A stretch of DNA of 64,000 nucleotides from Boswellia sacra (lineage: Eukaryota; Streptophyta; Magnoliopsida; Sapindales; Burseraceae): contig SNVD02012263.1 of assembly GCA_013180625.2 (NCBI GenBank), positions 496,001 through 560,000 of the forward strand, in the 5' to 3' direction. The notes beneath the pieces were generated by a model, which was given only the letters and a program-made list of their open reading frames with translations, searched no databases and was not told the origin of the DNA. The position numbers were made by a program, and so were the translations under genes. Below, one piece after another: positions 24,301 to 35,249 of the stretch (positions are counted from its first letter, which is position 1; every line of letters starts with the position of its first letter).

Positions 24301-27185
24301 AAAGAATCTTGAAGCAACAGTTGATAAATGCTGCACAAAGAGATTTGATTGTATGCTTAAAATAAGGTACTCCACTGCAGTAACGAAAAGAAAAAGGAAC
24401 TCCAACACTATCTGTACTCTTTAACTAAGCAGCAATGTGCTAACAAATAGCACAGCATATTTCTTCTTTCAATGTTTTATTTTAATCAAATTTTTGCTTC
24501 ATTCCAAACACACTGGGTTCCAAATATCCACGAAGGAGTAGAATTGAATAAGAAGAATCTGGAGAATTACATTAAGGAAAAACAACAGGACCACAATTAC
24601 CTGGCAGTACCCAACAGAGGGATTGTGTCGAGCATATGCTAAAAGTAAACGCCTCAAGGAATCCCTACCATTCTCGTTCAGAGCAGGATGTCCAGGGAAT
24701 GTTCGTGGTATGTCCTGTAAAGTCAATGTAATATATGAGTCCACCAGGAAATTGGGTTTACAATACAAAGCAAAAGAAGTAGCACCTACGAATTGAAAAG
24801 ATTGAACGATAAAGTCCAAGGCGCATGCATCTATTGACCTTCTCAATCTGCTTTTTCCACTTCTTTGGTAAACCGGATGAAATATCATGCTCTTTGCTTT
24901 CACTAGCTTTGGTTTCTTGATCTAGCAAATCCTGGTAATATCTCTCCACTCGCCGTGCCTTAACACCAACAAATGCCTGCCATACCTGCAATGACAAAAC
25001 TAAGGTGAATTCACTAGCATAAGAATATTGTTCCAAAAGTTGAGAGAATGACACTGTCAAACTCACCTCTCCCCTAAGATCCTTTGGCACTCCCCCACGA
25101 ACAAGGCACTCCAGCTCTTTTTTCCAAGGAAAGTAGGGTTCCGGAAAGACATCATTTCCCGTAACATTTTTTTCGTTGGAGGCATTCAACCCATCTGTTG
25201 TCTCATTAACAAAGACTTTTTCCTTAATGCTCTCCTTTGGCTCCCCTTTGACAGATCCTGCTTCATCTATTGATGAAAGATGGTTTCCACATTTGAATAC
25301 CTGCTTACTTTTCATGTCCTTTCTTTTCTTGACACGAAAACTCATCAAATTTTCAATGGCACCAAGGGATGGTCTAATCTGAGTCCATGTCTGGACATTA
25401 GATGTATTTGTTTCTTTTGAAAGTAGCTGCTTGTCAGGATTAATTTCAGTTGAACCATCAGGATCAGACTTTCTTCTAGAATCATCCCCTTCCCTACCCC
25501 TCTTTGAAACAGTCCCTTTTGCCAACTCAGTAGCTCCACTGCTGTCTGCTTCCTCACCCCTCTCTAAGACAGTCTTCTCAGCACCTTCAAAGTCGTTAGC
25601 TCTCCCACTTATCTCTGTCAAATTCTCCTCTTTCAACTTCCTGTCTTCAGCATTGTGCCCTTCACTTCTATTTCCTAAAACAGCCACCTCTTTAAACTCA
25701 GGAGCTTCAGCCTTCTTTCCTTCACTGTCCCTTTCTGAGACAGTTTTATCTTTCAACTCAGTGGCTTCAGCCTTGCTGCCTTCGCTACTTTTTTGTGAGA
25801 TAGTCTCCTCTTCAAATTCAGAAGCCTCAGCAGGCAATGACTGCTTATATTTGTCCTCAGGAGACCTTGGTTGAGCAATTTCTGCTTGCTGCTCAATGAA
25901 ATTCTTCCACTTTACTGATCTTTCCCCTTCCTCTTCCTGATACGATAAATGTATCAGTAAGCTGGACAGAAAACACCTCTTTTACTTCTGTTGCTTTTCT
26001 AGTTTTGATAAAATTATAATTCATGAAAAGATCCCAAAAAGTATTATCCCTTAAATCTCAAAATTTGTGACAGAATATGACCATTCCTTAGACCTTATTC
26101 TTGTCCCAGGGGAAGTTTCACATATTACTTATTTCATCAAAATAAAGCGACTTTTATCTATTAATTACTATATATCATTTTATCAACAGTATATCTAGGT
26201 TGATCACATAGAAAGTAATTCTACAAGGGCAATCATTTCTAGCTCCACAAATGCACTTAATACATGCATATGCAAATCAGGATTAAAGAACTACAAATCG
26301 AGGTGTACCAATACCGTATTAGTTAGTATTAGAAACAAACTTTCAATAGCAAAATACCTTGTATATACTGGCGTACTCTGTATATCTTTGAACGTGCTGA
26401 GGTCTCAAAGCAAATCCATAGGCGTCCCTGTCAACATCATATCACTCTCAATCACCACAAAGCACAAAGAGCAACACTCCTAGTTCTGACATCATTCGCT
26501 GAATGTGTAATCAAACTGGTAGCATATTCCATCAAACTAGTGTACAGACAAATAAAGAAAAACAAAAATCTCTATTAAATGGACAATGCGAAAATGTTAA
26601 ATTGCATCTAACTGAAGTAACCTGGAATCAACCTCCAACGAGCGCTTACTCAACAAGGACAACAACATGCTTCGCATAAAGCTTCGATTCTACTGCTGCC
26701 CATAGCTCTCGTTTGCTTTACACTCTAATCTCCCACTAACATATTAAGATCTAATGTACAAATATTACACCAACCTAATCTGGTTTAAATCAAAATAATC
26801 ACTTTTAAACAACAAAAAAACAACTTCATTTCCTTTTCCAAATGAATTTGCCAAAAAAACATAAACATATAACAAGAATATATTAATCAATCGATCAATT
26901 ATAGACTAACTTTATCTTCATCATCATCATAATAATCCAAATTTGCAAGACATTGTTAGCTAACAACAAGATTAACACGATAACGTCACTAGCAGACAAA
27001 CTTATCCAAACAAAAACTAGAGTTAGAAATTGTCAAGTTTTTTGCATTCAAAGAGGAAGCGAAAAAGTAGGGTTCAAGTGCACGTGTAAACATCTAACAA
27101 GGACATGTTGTTGTAGATGTAGATCGTACTACCTCCTTTGTTCTTGTTCCAAGTTGTGGATGAGATTGAAGAGCTTCTCCGCCAT
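18317..27185 (-). CDS. TBC-domain Rab GTPase-activating protein with coiled-coil tail
   Basis: There are seventeen minus-strand exons (high..low): 27185-27133, 26427-26358, 25936-25067, 24985-24839, 24714-24601, 24059-24001, 23789-23723, 23573-23522, 23407-23315, 23170-23087, 22963-22542, 21970-21909, 21326-21257, 20588-20508, 20405-20304, 19633-19512 and 18413-18317. All phases agree and the product is 854 residues. Residues 1-75 are a conserved plant-specific head. Residues 78-194 are a degenerate 20-residue repeat. The TBC domain spans about 320-560 and has both catalytic fingers: the arginine in DIPRTFPGH (R384) and the glutamine in GYCQ (Q418). Residues about 675-830 are a Glu/Gln-rich coiled coil. 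The C-terminus ends with a basic GLFGLGWRDKSK motif. TBC proteins stimulate GTP hydrolysis by Rab GTPases on membranes, and here the target Rab is unknown. It resembles Arabidopsis gyp1p-superfamily proteins such as At3g55020 and At2g37290 (from memory). It is convergent with the kinase gene, with 977 bp between stop codons. Confidence 0.93.
19703..19880. repeat. diverged direct repeat in an intron of the Rab-GAP gene
   Basis: A block of about 68 bp beginning TGCAGTAACTG and ending ATGGTTTTCACAGAC/CC occurs at about 19703 and again at about 19812, an offset of 109 bp, with several mismatches. It lies between the last coiled-coil exons. It is probably an old local duplication with no evident function. 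Confidence 0.55.
25478..25828 (-). repeat. coding minisatellite, 60-bp unit, in Rab-GAP exon 3
   Basis: Six degenerate units of 20 residues (one of 17) run head to tail in frame. They begin EASEF, EATEL, EAPEF, EDRKL, EGAEK and GATEL, and most contain a V/I-S-x-x/SEG core followed by KA or similar. The segment is acidic, low in hydrophobic residues and probably disordered. The period is visible in the DNA and is phase-neutral, so copy number can change without breaking the gene. Confidence 0.75.
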
Positions 27186-28410
27186 TTTAGGAAGGATTGG
27201 TAACCGTCCGATTCGGGGAGATCGAATCAAAGGCTGTTCTGTTCCGTTCCGTTCCTTCCTCGATTTCAGGTGAAAATGAATTTGGCTTCTGCCGCTAAAC
27301 TCTGCTTACTCTTTCGAAGGTTCGTTTCATTTGTTTTGTTGTTGCACTTGTACTAGTCGTTACAAGGCGGTCACTTTGTTGCTCATTCTTAGCGGGCTTT
27401 TGTTTCGTGGGGATGCCTAAATTTACGGGGCCTAATCTCCAAATCATATGATGACGCTGATAAGTAAAAGTAAAACAATGTTATATGCCAACGGCCACGT
27501 GTTAGAATGCTGACTGTCCGCTACGCTAGGCGTTGTGGCGTGGCGTGGCAGTGTCAGGTGTTTTGACTGTCTGATTGATTTTTTACTACATGGGCTCCAC
27601 ACCATTGTTTCCGGGCGTAACATAACATTACAACGATGCCAGTTAATTGGGCCACTCCGCGTCGGCATGTCTGTAATTCTCAGCTTGTAAAAATTGCACA
27701 GCATTTAATAGTGGCCCGGCCTCTTAGTTGTTTTTAGCCGAAACGGGCAACAAGACCAGACACTTGTTAGTTTCCAATTTCTTTGAGTGACATTTTTGTT
27801 TTTGTTTTTAATTTAATGATTTATTTTATATATCCATTGACAAGCTAGACAGGAGAGCACTTTTATATCTTATCTTGCACTTTGCAACTCTCTAGCAAAT
27901 TTTGGCCCTTTCGACACATCGGTTCGGCTTGGCTGATTGTTGACCGTATTGCATATGAGCATATGTTAGACGGCTGTTTAGAAAAGTGTTTTGGTATATT
28001 TATTGCATGCAAATATTAGGATTGTTTTTGTTGTTTTAATTTCAAATTAACTAGCAAATAACAAAATTTTAAGATTTTACTATTTTTCACAACAAAAAAT
28101 TCTGTTAGATTGATTTTTTTATTATTTTTCGTTTCTTTATTTATTCAACCCAATAGTAATATTAGACCAAGAGTGTCGTTAGACCAATTTTACTGCTAAT
28201 TTCTTGTGTTAGCAAGCATTCAATGAAAACCGATCAAGCGAACCGAACAATGGAATACTTGGTCTGCTTTAATCTTATTATTAGCCGAGTGAATCAATTG
28301 CATATCCAATACTTTACTATTTCTAAGTCAACAGTCAATGCTCTTGATCTTGAACCACCAAACCGAACAAATTAAATCAAACAGACAAAGACGGCTGGGG
28401 ATGGCTTCTA
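27186..28410. other. intergenic region with the Rab-GAP promoter
   Basis: The start codon of the minus-strand Rab-GAP is at 27185, so its promoter and leader lie here. No clear TATA box is evident. The 27.4-27.75 kb part is relatively GC-rich and contains a G-box-like CCACGTGT near 27495. There is no coding signature. Confidence 0.45.
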
Positions 28411-28411
28411 T

Positions 28412-28417
28412 TTTATT
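28412..28417 (-). terminator. polyadenylation signal AATAAA of lambda GST copy 1
   Basis: On the minus strand the sequence reads ATCAATAAAAT about 212 bases after the stop codon. The same ATCAATAAAAT occurs at the matching place downstream of GST copy 2 (46481-46491), which supports a conserved polyadenylation signal. Confidence 0.6.
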
Positions 28418-28481
28418 GATATAACACAAACGTACGAGACATGCTCACCAAACACAGATACTTAAGACATCAACAGCTCAA

Positions 28482-28533
28482 ACTCACATGAACACATCCA
28501 GCAATACACTCACATGAGCACATCCAGCAATAC
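28482..28533. repeat. 26-bp tandem duplication in the 3' UTR of lambda GST copy 1
   Basis: Two copies of a 26-bp unit, ACTCACATGA/GACA... to CAATAC, sit back to back at 28482-28507 and 28508-28533 with one mismatch. The corresponding region of GST copy 2 does not show the doubling. Confidence 0.75.
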
Positions 28534-28628
28534 ACAATTACACATACATATAGCATAGATTTTCACTATTAAGACATTCCATAAAGACACCAACTTATTC
28601 AGCATAAGCCGACTATTGGGCGGAAAAT

Positions 28629-30888
28629 TCACTTCTGGCCCTGCAATTCATTGAGAAGAAAATAATACTAAGATATTACAAATTTTCCAAACGGCTATCT
28701 AAGTAATATTTCAAACAAAATCTGGATATTCTAATTACGAATTTAAGAGATATATATGGTCGGGGGATAGTACCAGGAATTTCTTCTTCCAAGATTCAAC
28801 AATCTCTTTTGGATCTGCTTTTGTAGGTTTATAGGCATCAATCTTGTTCACTTCCTGCACAGGTATTTGTTAATAAGTGATTAAAACTTTCTTCAAGTAG
28901 ACTAAAGATTACATTGTGAGTAGAATTTCACAGCTTGTGAAAGACACAGAACGGTTTTTCATTGTACCTCAATCCATGCTGCCAGTTTAGGCCTGCCTGC
29001 TGTGATGTCAAACTTAAATACTTCTGACAAGAAGATCTGGAATCTTTCAATGAATGGAATGTAGGCTATGTCCACCTAAAGGTCATATAATTCCATTTGC
29101 ATATCAGAGGGGGAAAATTCTAATCACTCATAACATCCTTCTAAAGTATCATTTGTTTAGAGATGGTAAATTAATTGAATTCTCATTGTAATATGTTTGC
29201 AAAAGAAAGTTGAATCTCTTAAATGTTTAATAAAGGATTGTACCTATGTGAAAAAAATAGCAAAAGGCATGCAACAAATTTGTTCATGATAATGCTATGG
29301 GTATTCTTAGCTAACATAATTGAGAAGTCAACATACCAAACTGAACTGGCCAAGGAAGAATGGGCCATCATCAAATTTCTGAAGAGCGTTTTCTAGGTAA
29401 TCCAAAGCAGCACCTGTTGCAAATTCAAGTTTTTTAGTTTAGTTAATATAGAAAACCCTACCCTTAGAAGTAAAACAAATCTCTAAACCTACCAGCTTGT
29501 TTCGCTGTGTCTCCTTTTAATGAAACAAACACATCTCTGTTAAATGTGTCAGAGTAGGATAACAATTCTTCACCAAATTTTTGTTTTTCAGGATCCTACA
29601 ATATTTTCATGGCATTAGTCCAGCTAAAGTTAAGAGAGAAACTTTTATCAAGAGCACCAACAAAATATACAGATCTTATCAAAAATAGAGAAGTGTGCAC
29701 ATCTTACAGTTGGGAAAATAGAAGGCCCTTCAAAGTTGCTCTCAAGATATCTAACCAGATCAAGACTCTCTCCGATAATTTTGCCATTGTGTTCCAATGC
29801 TGGGACCTGTAAAACAAGTCTAATAGGTAAATACTCCAATAGCAAACACCTTAATCTTGCATCAACAATCAAATATAACAATTGCAACTATTAAGAACAG
29901 ATCATCTTCCATGATGAAGTTAAAACAAATCATACCAATAACATCAATACCTAACATGTTCTTTAAGAAATTTATTCGATGATTTGTTATCTAATTTCAT
30001 TCACGGATTTCTTCACACAGATTGCAAACATTTGAAATACATAGTGGACAAACACGTAAACCTACCCACACCCCTGATTTGTCGCTTCTTTTATGCTTTC
30101 ATAGGCACTGATAACTGTACTTATATATATGCAAAAATTATCAAAATATCTTAATCATAATTCATAAGAAAACCGCCACATTTTAAATCATCAGACATAT
30201 TTTAGTACAAGAACCCATCAAGGTTTTAACAATAATCAAGAAAAGCACAGTGTTTTCAAATGTATGACCTTGTTAACAGAGTAAACTTTCTCCTTGTACC
30301 AAGCAGGCCTGTCTTGAAGGTTTAAGGGGACCAACTTGATTTTGTCTTGTAATCCCTGCCACCCAACAAAAGAACAAATTTCAATCAAATTAGGAATAAG
30401 ACAAATGAATGCAATATTAAACTAAGAAAAAGAAAATGCTCTTTAAAATATATAAAATGGAAACGGTTTTCATTTAAAATGAAAATGATTCTACAAAACG
30501 GAGACAATACCTTGTAGTTTCTGGTGATCCACACACGCTGGGCAAATGGGCAGACATAAGCAGTATACAACCTTTAAAGAATAATAAATAAAAAATATCG
30601 AAATCAAGTTAATTATAATGACGATATATTTAAAACCCAACTCCATGTTAAACGCAAAAATTCTAGAGAAGAAAACAAAAAAAATAAAGATAAAAGGTAA
30701 AAACCCACCTGGTAGTTCCATCAAATAGAGGTGGCTGTTCGGCCTTGGAATCCAACGGTGGAGGAAGATTCTCAGACACACTATTAGAGAATAGATGATC
30801 GTTAATACTAATAGGTAGCGAGATTGAAGAGAAACCCAATAACCCCAAAAAAAAAAAAAAGGAAGAAAAACTCTTACGCAGTAGCCAT
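28629..30888 (-). CDS. GSTL: lambda-class glutathione S-transferase, copy 1
   Basis: There are ten minus-strand exons (high..low): 30888-30878, 30780-30709, 30571-30511, 30355-30269, 29806-29708, 29595-29493, 29413-29337, 29075-28968, 28854-28774 and 28640-28629. The product is 236 residues, the usual GSTL length. The N-terminal thioredoxin-fold domain carries CPFAQR with catalytic Cys35. Lambda GSTs use Cys here instead of Ser, so they act as thiol transferases or reduce glutathionylated compounds such as flavonols and do not conjugate glutathione. The VPALEHN cis-Pro segment and the GESLDL block complete the glutathione site, and an all-helical C-terminal domain follows. The first exon is only 11 nt and the last 12 nt. 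There is no transit peptide, so the product is probably cytosolic. It is about 91% identical by eye to copy 2 at 43948-46335, from which it is transcribed divergently. Confidence 0.93.
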
Positions 30889-31001
30889 TGTAGTAAATGT
30901 CCGGAGGGTGGTTGTTGAGAATGAGAGGTTTGAAGTGCAAGTTATACATGAAGTTGAGAAGGAAATCTGACGCTGAAACGTGTCTAAATGCAATATGGGC
31001 G

Positions 31002-31007
31002 TTTATA
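31002..31007 (-). promoter_or_regulatory. TATA box of lambda GST copy 1
   Basis: The minus strand reads AATATAAACG, with TATAAA 114 bases upstream of the ATG. The aligned position in GST copy 2 reads TAAATAAAG (43829-43837), a degraded match. Confidence 0.5.
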
Positions 31008-31079
31008 TTATCTGGGAACAGGAACCACCAAGGAGTTGTTTATTTTTCTTTACTTATCGCTTTCCACACTTAACACTTA

Positions 31080-32240
31080 AAATATTTAAATTTAAATTTT
31101 AAAATTTTTATTTATTTTTTATTTAATATTTATTTTAAATGATAAATTACTTAATTAAAAAAATAAAAATTTATCACTTTTTTAATTATTATTATTTGTG
31201 TTAAAAATTTTATTCTATAAATATTTTTACATATTAAACTAATATAAATTTTATCTAATTTATTAATTATTATTATCTAAATAAGATGTTAAAATTTTAT
31301 TCTATAAATATCCTTGTATATTAAAATAATATAAATTTTAATAAATTTTTATTTATGAATGTTATTTTAATTTATTAAAAGTATAATTTTCATTATATTT
31401 GTGATTATTTTAGTATTTATTATCAAATTGTTGTATTATTTATTACTATATTTATAATTATCATATTAAAAATATGATAAATATTTTTTATAATCGGTAA
31501 ACTTTCATTTATTTCTATAAATATTTCAAATTAATTTGCTAATAATATGTTGAATAATAACTATTAAAAAATTTGATATCATTATAAATAGCGAGTTTTA
31601 AAATAGACACTATATTTGATAGAATTTTATTACATATTATAGGAACAATTTTATTAAAACTTCAAAAGTTATTTATTAGATTACTAAGGACATTTTATTT
31701 TATTTAATAGTATAAATTTAAAATAAAAAATTAATATTTAATATTGTCAGTTAAAAGATCATATTAATTTTTTTTCTTTTTAAGTTTATGAAATTGAAAA
31801 GATTTTAATTAATAGAATTAATCTTTTATTATTCAAAATATGATCTTCAAAATGTAATGGATAAAATACTACTCTTATAATTTTTTTATACAAATTAATA
31901 TGGCTTAAACTTAATCTAAATATTATATGAGTTTATATAATAAAATATTAATTATTTAAATAAAAAATAATTTTTATTTAATTTTAGTTAATAATTATTT
32001 TTTAAAAGTTATAAGAAATATAATATTAATTATTTAAATAAAAAAATTTTAATTTAATTTTATTAATTATTTAATTTTTAAAAGATTGAATAAATATAAA
32101 AATAAATATTTTAATAAAAATAAAAAAATTATATTAAAGATAAAATATTTTTTTATTATTTTTTTAAATAATCTATAATAAAATAAATAAATATCTTATT
32201 AATTAATATAAATTAAATTTAAAAAAGTATTTACATCTAA
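31080..32240. repeat. extremely AT-rich block with degenerate internal repeats
   Basis: Nearly all bases are A or T. A unit containing TATTCTATAAATAT is repeated at about 31211 and 31298 (offset 87 bp). A unit with TATTAATTATTTAAATAAAAAA is repeated near 31945 and 32022. There is no coding potential. It could serve as a matrix-attachment or replication-associated region, but only composition supports that. Confidence 0.55.
31790..31925. repeat. dispersed repeat copy 1 (partner at 38245-38378)
   Basis: The segment contains TTAATTAATAGAATTAATCTTTTA, then GATACTACTCTTA-like and ATATGGCTTAAACTT blocks. It matches 38245-38378 in the same order and orientation with scattered mismatches. No terminal inverted repeats or target duplication are recognised. 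Confidence 0.6.
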
Positions 32241-33064
32241 AGAATATTAAGTGATCCAAGTAAATACCGCTAACTCACCTAAGTGTGGTCCCGTGAAATC
32301 GCAAGCAATGACGTAACGCATTTGTGACTTTTATCTAATGTCATAAACTGTAGCTCACCGGATGAAGCCAAACGGATTGATAAATAAAAACGTTCCGCTA
32401 AGCCATACATTAATGAATGGAGAAATATCATAAAACCCCCCTTTATTTTCAAAAGGATTCTGAGCCCCTGGACTTGTCCAAAAGATACAAAACTCCTGCC
32501 CTTGCAACTCTTATTGAAATGTCATAAACTTGCAAGTGACGAGGTTCAAACCTTCAACCTATTAGTTATGATACTTCCTCCACCAAGCAATGGAACAATT
32601 TAGTGTTAGATGAAAAAAATATATATATTTAACATATTAAAATCGAATGGCACTATTTACACCCTACATATTAGCTAAGTAGCCCTATTTCTTAATTTTA
32701 GGAGGATATAATTGTGAGCAAAAGTACATAATCAAGAAAGATTTTTTATTTCTTTTTGTACCCGTCAAAGATATGAAACTGCATAATTTGTAGTTCCATG
32801 TTTCGATCCTTCTCTCAGTATTTTTCCATTCCATCGGCACACCATAAAAGATTTTGGTGTTCGTCAGTGCTTAAAAGCCTTGCAAAGTTTACTCTCATAA
32901 AGGAAACATAAACGCTCACATGATAAAGCAACTGAAGCCAAGGGAATGAGAAGTAGTAGTCAATTCATTGTTTTATTCTCACAAAAGCAAAAAAAAAGGG
33001 TTTCTTTTCTTTGCAAACGGAGCATTCGTGGGATGAGACTAGTTTATCTAGTGAAGCATTTTTA
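32241..33064. other. intergenic DNA between repeat blocks
   Basis: No coding exon is seen. The stretch near 32430-32560 (CCCCCCTTTATTTTC, then GACGAGGTTCAAACC) has the look of plant transposon debris, but I could not find a matching second end. Confidence 0.4.
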
Positions 33065-33276
33065 GTTGTAGAGTTCGGCTACAGTATAGCAGCTGTACCG
33101 GTTTAGTAAAATTTTTGTATAAAAATTGTAAACTCATGAATAAAAGTTGTAAATAACTATATAAAAGTTATAAATTATAATTATATAAAAGTCGTAAATC
33201 AGCAAATATAAAAATTGTATTACAACTTTTAATTATTTATTTACAACTTCTATATATTTGTTTATAATTTTTATAT

Positions 33277-34690
33277 GGGCTAATCACACAAACACCCCCT
33301 TGGTTTTGGCTTAATTTCACCATATTCACTGTTTGTCACTTTTCATCACCGCCTACCCCTGACTTTTTCGAAATTCATTATGGAGACCCATTCCGTTAGT
33401 TTAGACGTTAAGTGACGTCAGATTTCATCAGTTTTCTATCTATAAAGAGCCATTTTACCTAAATACCCTTAATCACAGTTTTGAAAAAACTTAGATAAAA
33501 ATTTAATAATAAATATGAGCCATGATTATAAAGGGTATACTTTTTTATAATAATTATAAAATAAGAATTTTTTTATATCACTAATCATCTTATCTCTCCT
33601 TACCATTGTTTGCTCTGTCGCCATTATTGAGAAACCCAAACCCAGTAAACCGAACCTTTGCTCTTCAATTCAATTCCTTATGCTCTTCTCGGTCTTAATT
33701 TCTTTTTTCTTTTTATTTTCTTTTTTCTTTTCAATCGATGGTGGTAGAGGCGTTGTTGGGTTTGATACATTATTATAATTTTTTAATTTGATTTCTGGAA
33801 AAAATGTTTGATCTGGTCATGGATTCTTAAGAACAATGCAATTCACCAACACTCATAACTCTTCCTCCTCCTCCATTGACAACGATTTCGTCTTCTTCGT
33901 CACTGCCACTCTCTACCTCCCACCCATCAGAAGCATAAACAAACAAAATCCGAATCTGAAACGCAAACAAAACACACACAACAGAAATATTGGGTGATGG
34001 CTTCGGCGAATTCGAAACAACAAAATCCGAATCTGCCACCAACACTTTCTTCTCCCTTATATTTCTCAACCTCTTTAAGCGATCAATCTTCATAAATTCC
34101 ATCTCGAGAGACACACATAAGAGAAATACTGGGTGATGGCTTCAGCGTCGAGTGATGGCTTCGGAGTCAGGCGCTAGGTATAATGAAGGGAAGGGAGAAG
34201 GGAGGTGGCTACGAGGGAGGAAGTGGAATTGGTGCTGGAGGAGGCGACGATGACGGTTGTATTAGAGGAGAGGAAGGAGAAGGTGAGAGAGATAGAAAGA
34301 AAAGAGAGATGAGAGATTGAGAGAGATGGAGAGGAGAAAGCTGAGAGATTTCTGGGTGTGAAGAAGAGGATGAAGGGAGGGAGCACCGAGAGGAAGAAGG
34401 GAAGAAGATTTAATAATTATTTTTAATAAATTCTTTTATTAATTTTTTTATTGTTAAATGGTTATTATAATTTTTTATTTCTAATAAATTCTTTTATTAA
34501 TTTTTATTGTTAAATGACTATTATGCCTCTCAATACTTAACATAATTATAAGTACTTAACGGAAAATCTGACGGAAGGGTCTCCATGATGAATTTCGAAA
34601 AAGTCAGGGGTAGACGGTGATGAAAAGTGACAAACAGTGAATATGGACGAAATTAAGCTAAAACCAAGGGGGTGTCTGTGTGATTAGCCC
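33277..34690. mobile_element. non-autonomous Mutator-like element (MULE), 1414 bp
   Basis: Terminal inverted repeats of about 120 bp are evident: the left end starts GGGCTAATCACACAAACACC, and the right end read in reverse starts GGGCTAATCACACAGACACC. They cover 33277-33397 and 34571-34690. The flanking 10 bp ATTTTTATAT is identical on both sides (33267-33276 and 34691-34700). Long terminal repeats with a 9-11 bp target duplication are diagnostic of Mutator-like elements. There is no transposase. The interior carries moderately GC-rich, exon-like sequence with a minus-strand open frame (about 33827-34102 from the first ATG) and a polypurine stretch at 34180-34410, so gene-fragment capture (Pack-MULE) is possible. 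Confidence 0.9.
33827..34102 (-). pseudogene. open frame inside the MULE, possible captured gene fragment
   Basis: From the first ATG at 34102 this frame encodes about 91 residues, with a Lys/Arg-rich start (RLKRLRN) and an acidic GSDEEDE stretch near the C-terminus. I recognise no family. The phrase GAAATATTGGGTGATGGCTTC recurs in altered form just upstream, which suggests an internal duplication. It may be a captured exon or chance. Confidence 0.25.
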
Positions 34691-35249
34691 ATTTTTATAT
34701 ATATTGATATATAGTACATCAGATGTACCATAGTCATTCCCTTAGTTGGAGTCCGGCTACAATATAGCAACGGTACCGGTCCAGCAAAATTTTTGTATAA
34801 AAATCATAAACTCATGAATAAAAGTTGTAAATAACTATATAAAAGTTATAAATTATAATTATATAAAAGTCGTAAATCAGCAAATATAAAAATTATATTA
34901 CAATTTTTATATTACTTATTTACAATTTTTATATAGATTGATGTATGATATATCAGATGTACCACAGCCATTCCCTTAGTTGGAGTCCTGCTACAGTATT
35001 CCATTTTATATAGATTGATGTACGAGGGTTGATGGAATGTTGTGGGCCTACTTAGTTTCCCATTTAATCTATTTTTTCTGTTTCCTTCTCAAACAAAAAT
35101 CTGATAAAATGTGTTCTACATATTTATTTAGGCATTTTTATTAAATCATTCTCTTTAAAAAGAAGAGCAACTTTTTCTCATTTATAAACTATTCTCTCTT
35201 TACATAATTTATCTTTTCTTACTTTTTTATTTCAAAATGATTTTATTAT

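Larger units (their letters stand above)
28390..31007. repeat. inverted duplication arm 1 (contains lambda GST copy 1)
   Basis: This arm is the reverse-complement counterpart of about 43829-46510. Homology covers promoter, all exons, parts of introns and the 3' UTR to beyond the AATAAA signal. The arms are separated by about 12.8 kb. Boundaries are approximate because homology fades in both flanks. Confidence 0.85.
33065..35249. repeat. duplicated AT-rich repeat block, copy 1 (interrupted by a MULE)
   Basis: Apart from the inserted element at 33277-34690, this block matches 40486-41227 in the same orientation. It holds two head-to-tail units of about 235-250 bp (about 33066-34744 minus the insertion, and 34745-34979). 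Each unit begins TTGGAGTCCGGCTAC-like and ends near a GTACATCAGATGTAC-type palindrome and CCCTTAG. A unique tail of about 270 bp follows (34980-35249). Confidence 0.8.

Noticed and set aside
24758..25837. A 359-codon continuous minus-strand frame that might be taken as a single-exon gene
   Set aside because: It reads through two introns of the Rab-GAP gene (25066-24986 and from 24838 downward) and begins at a TTG inside exon 3. The family sequence shows the true splices.
32430..32560. Possible left end of another Mutator-type element (CCCCCCTTTATTTTC)
   Set aside because: No matching inverted end or target duplication was found within the nearby few kilobases.
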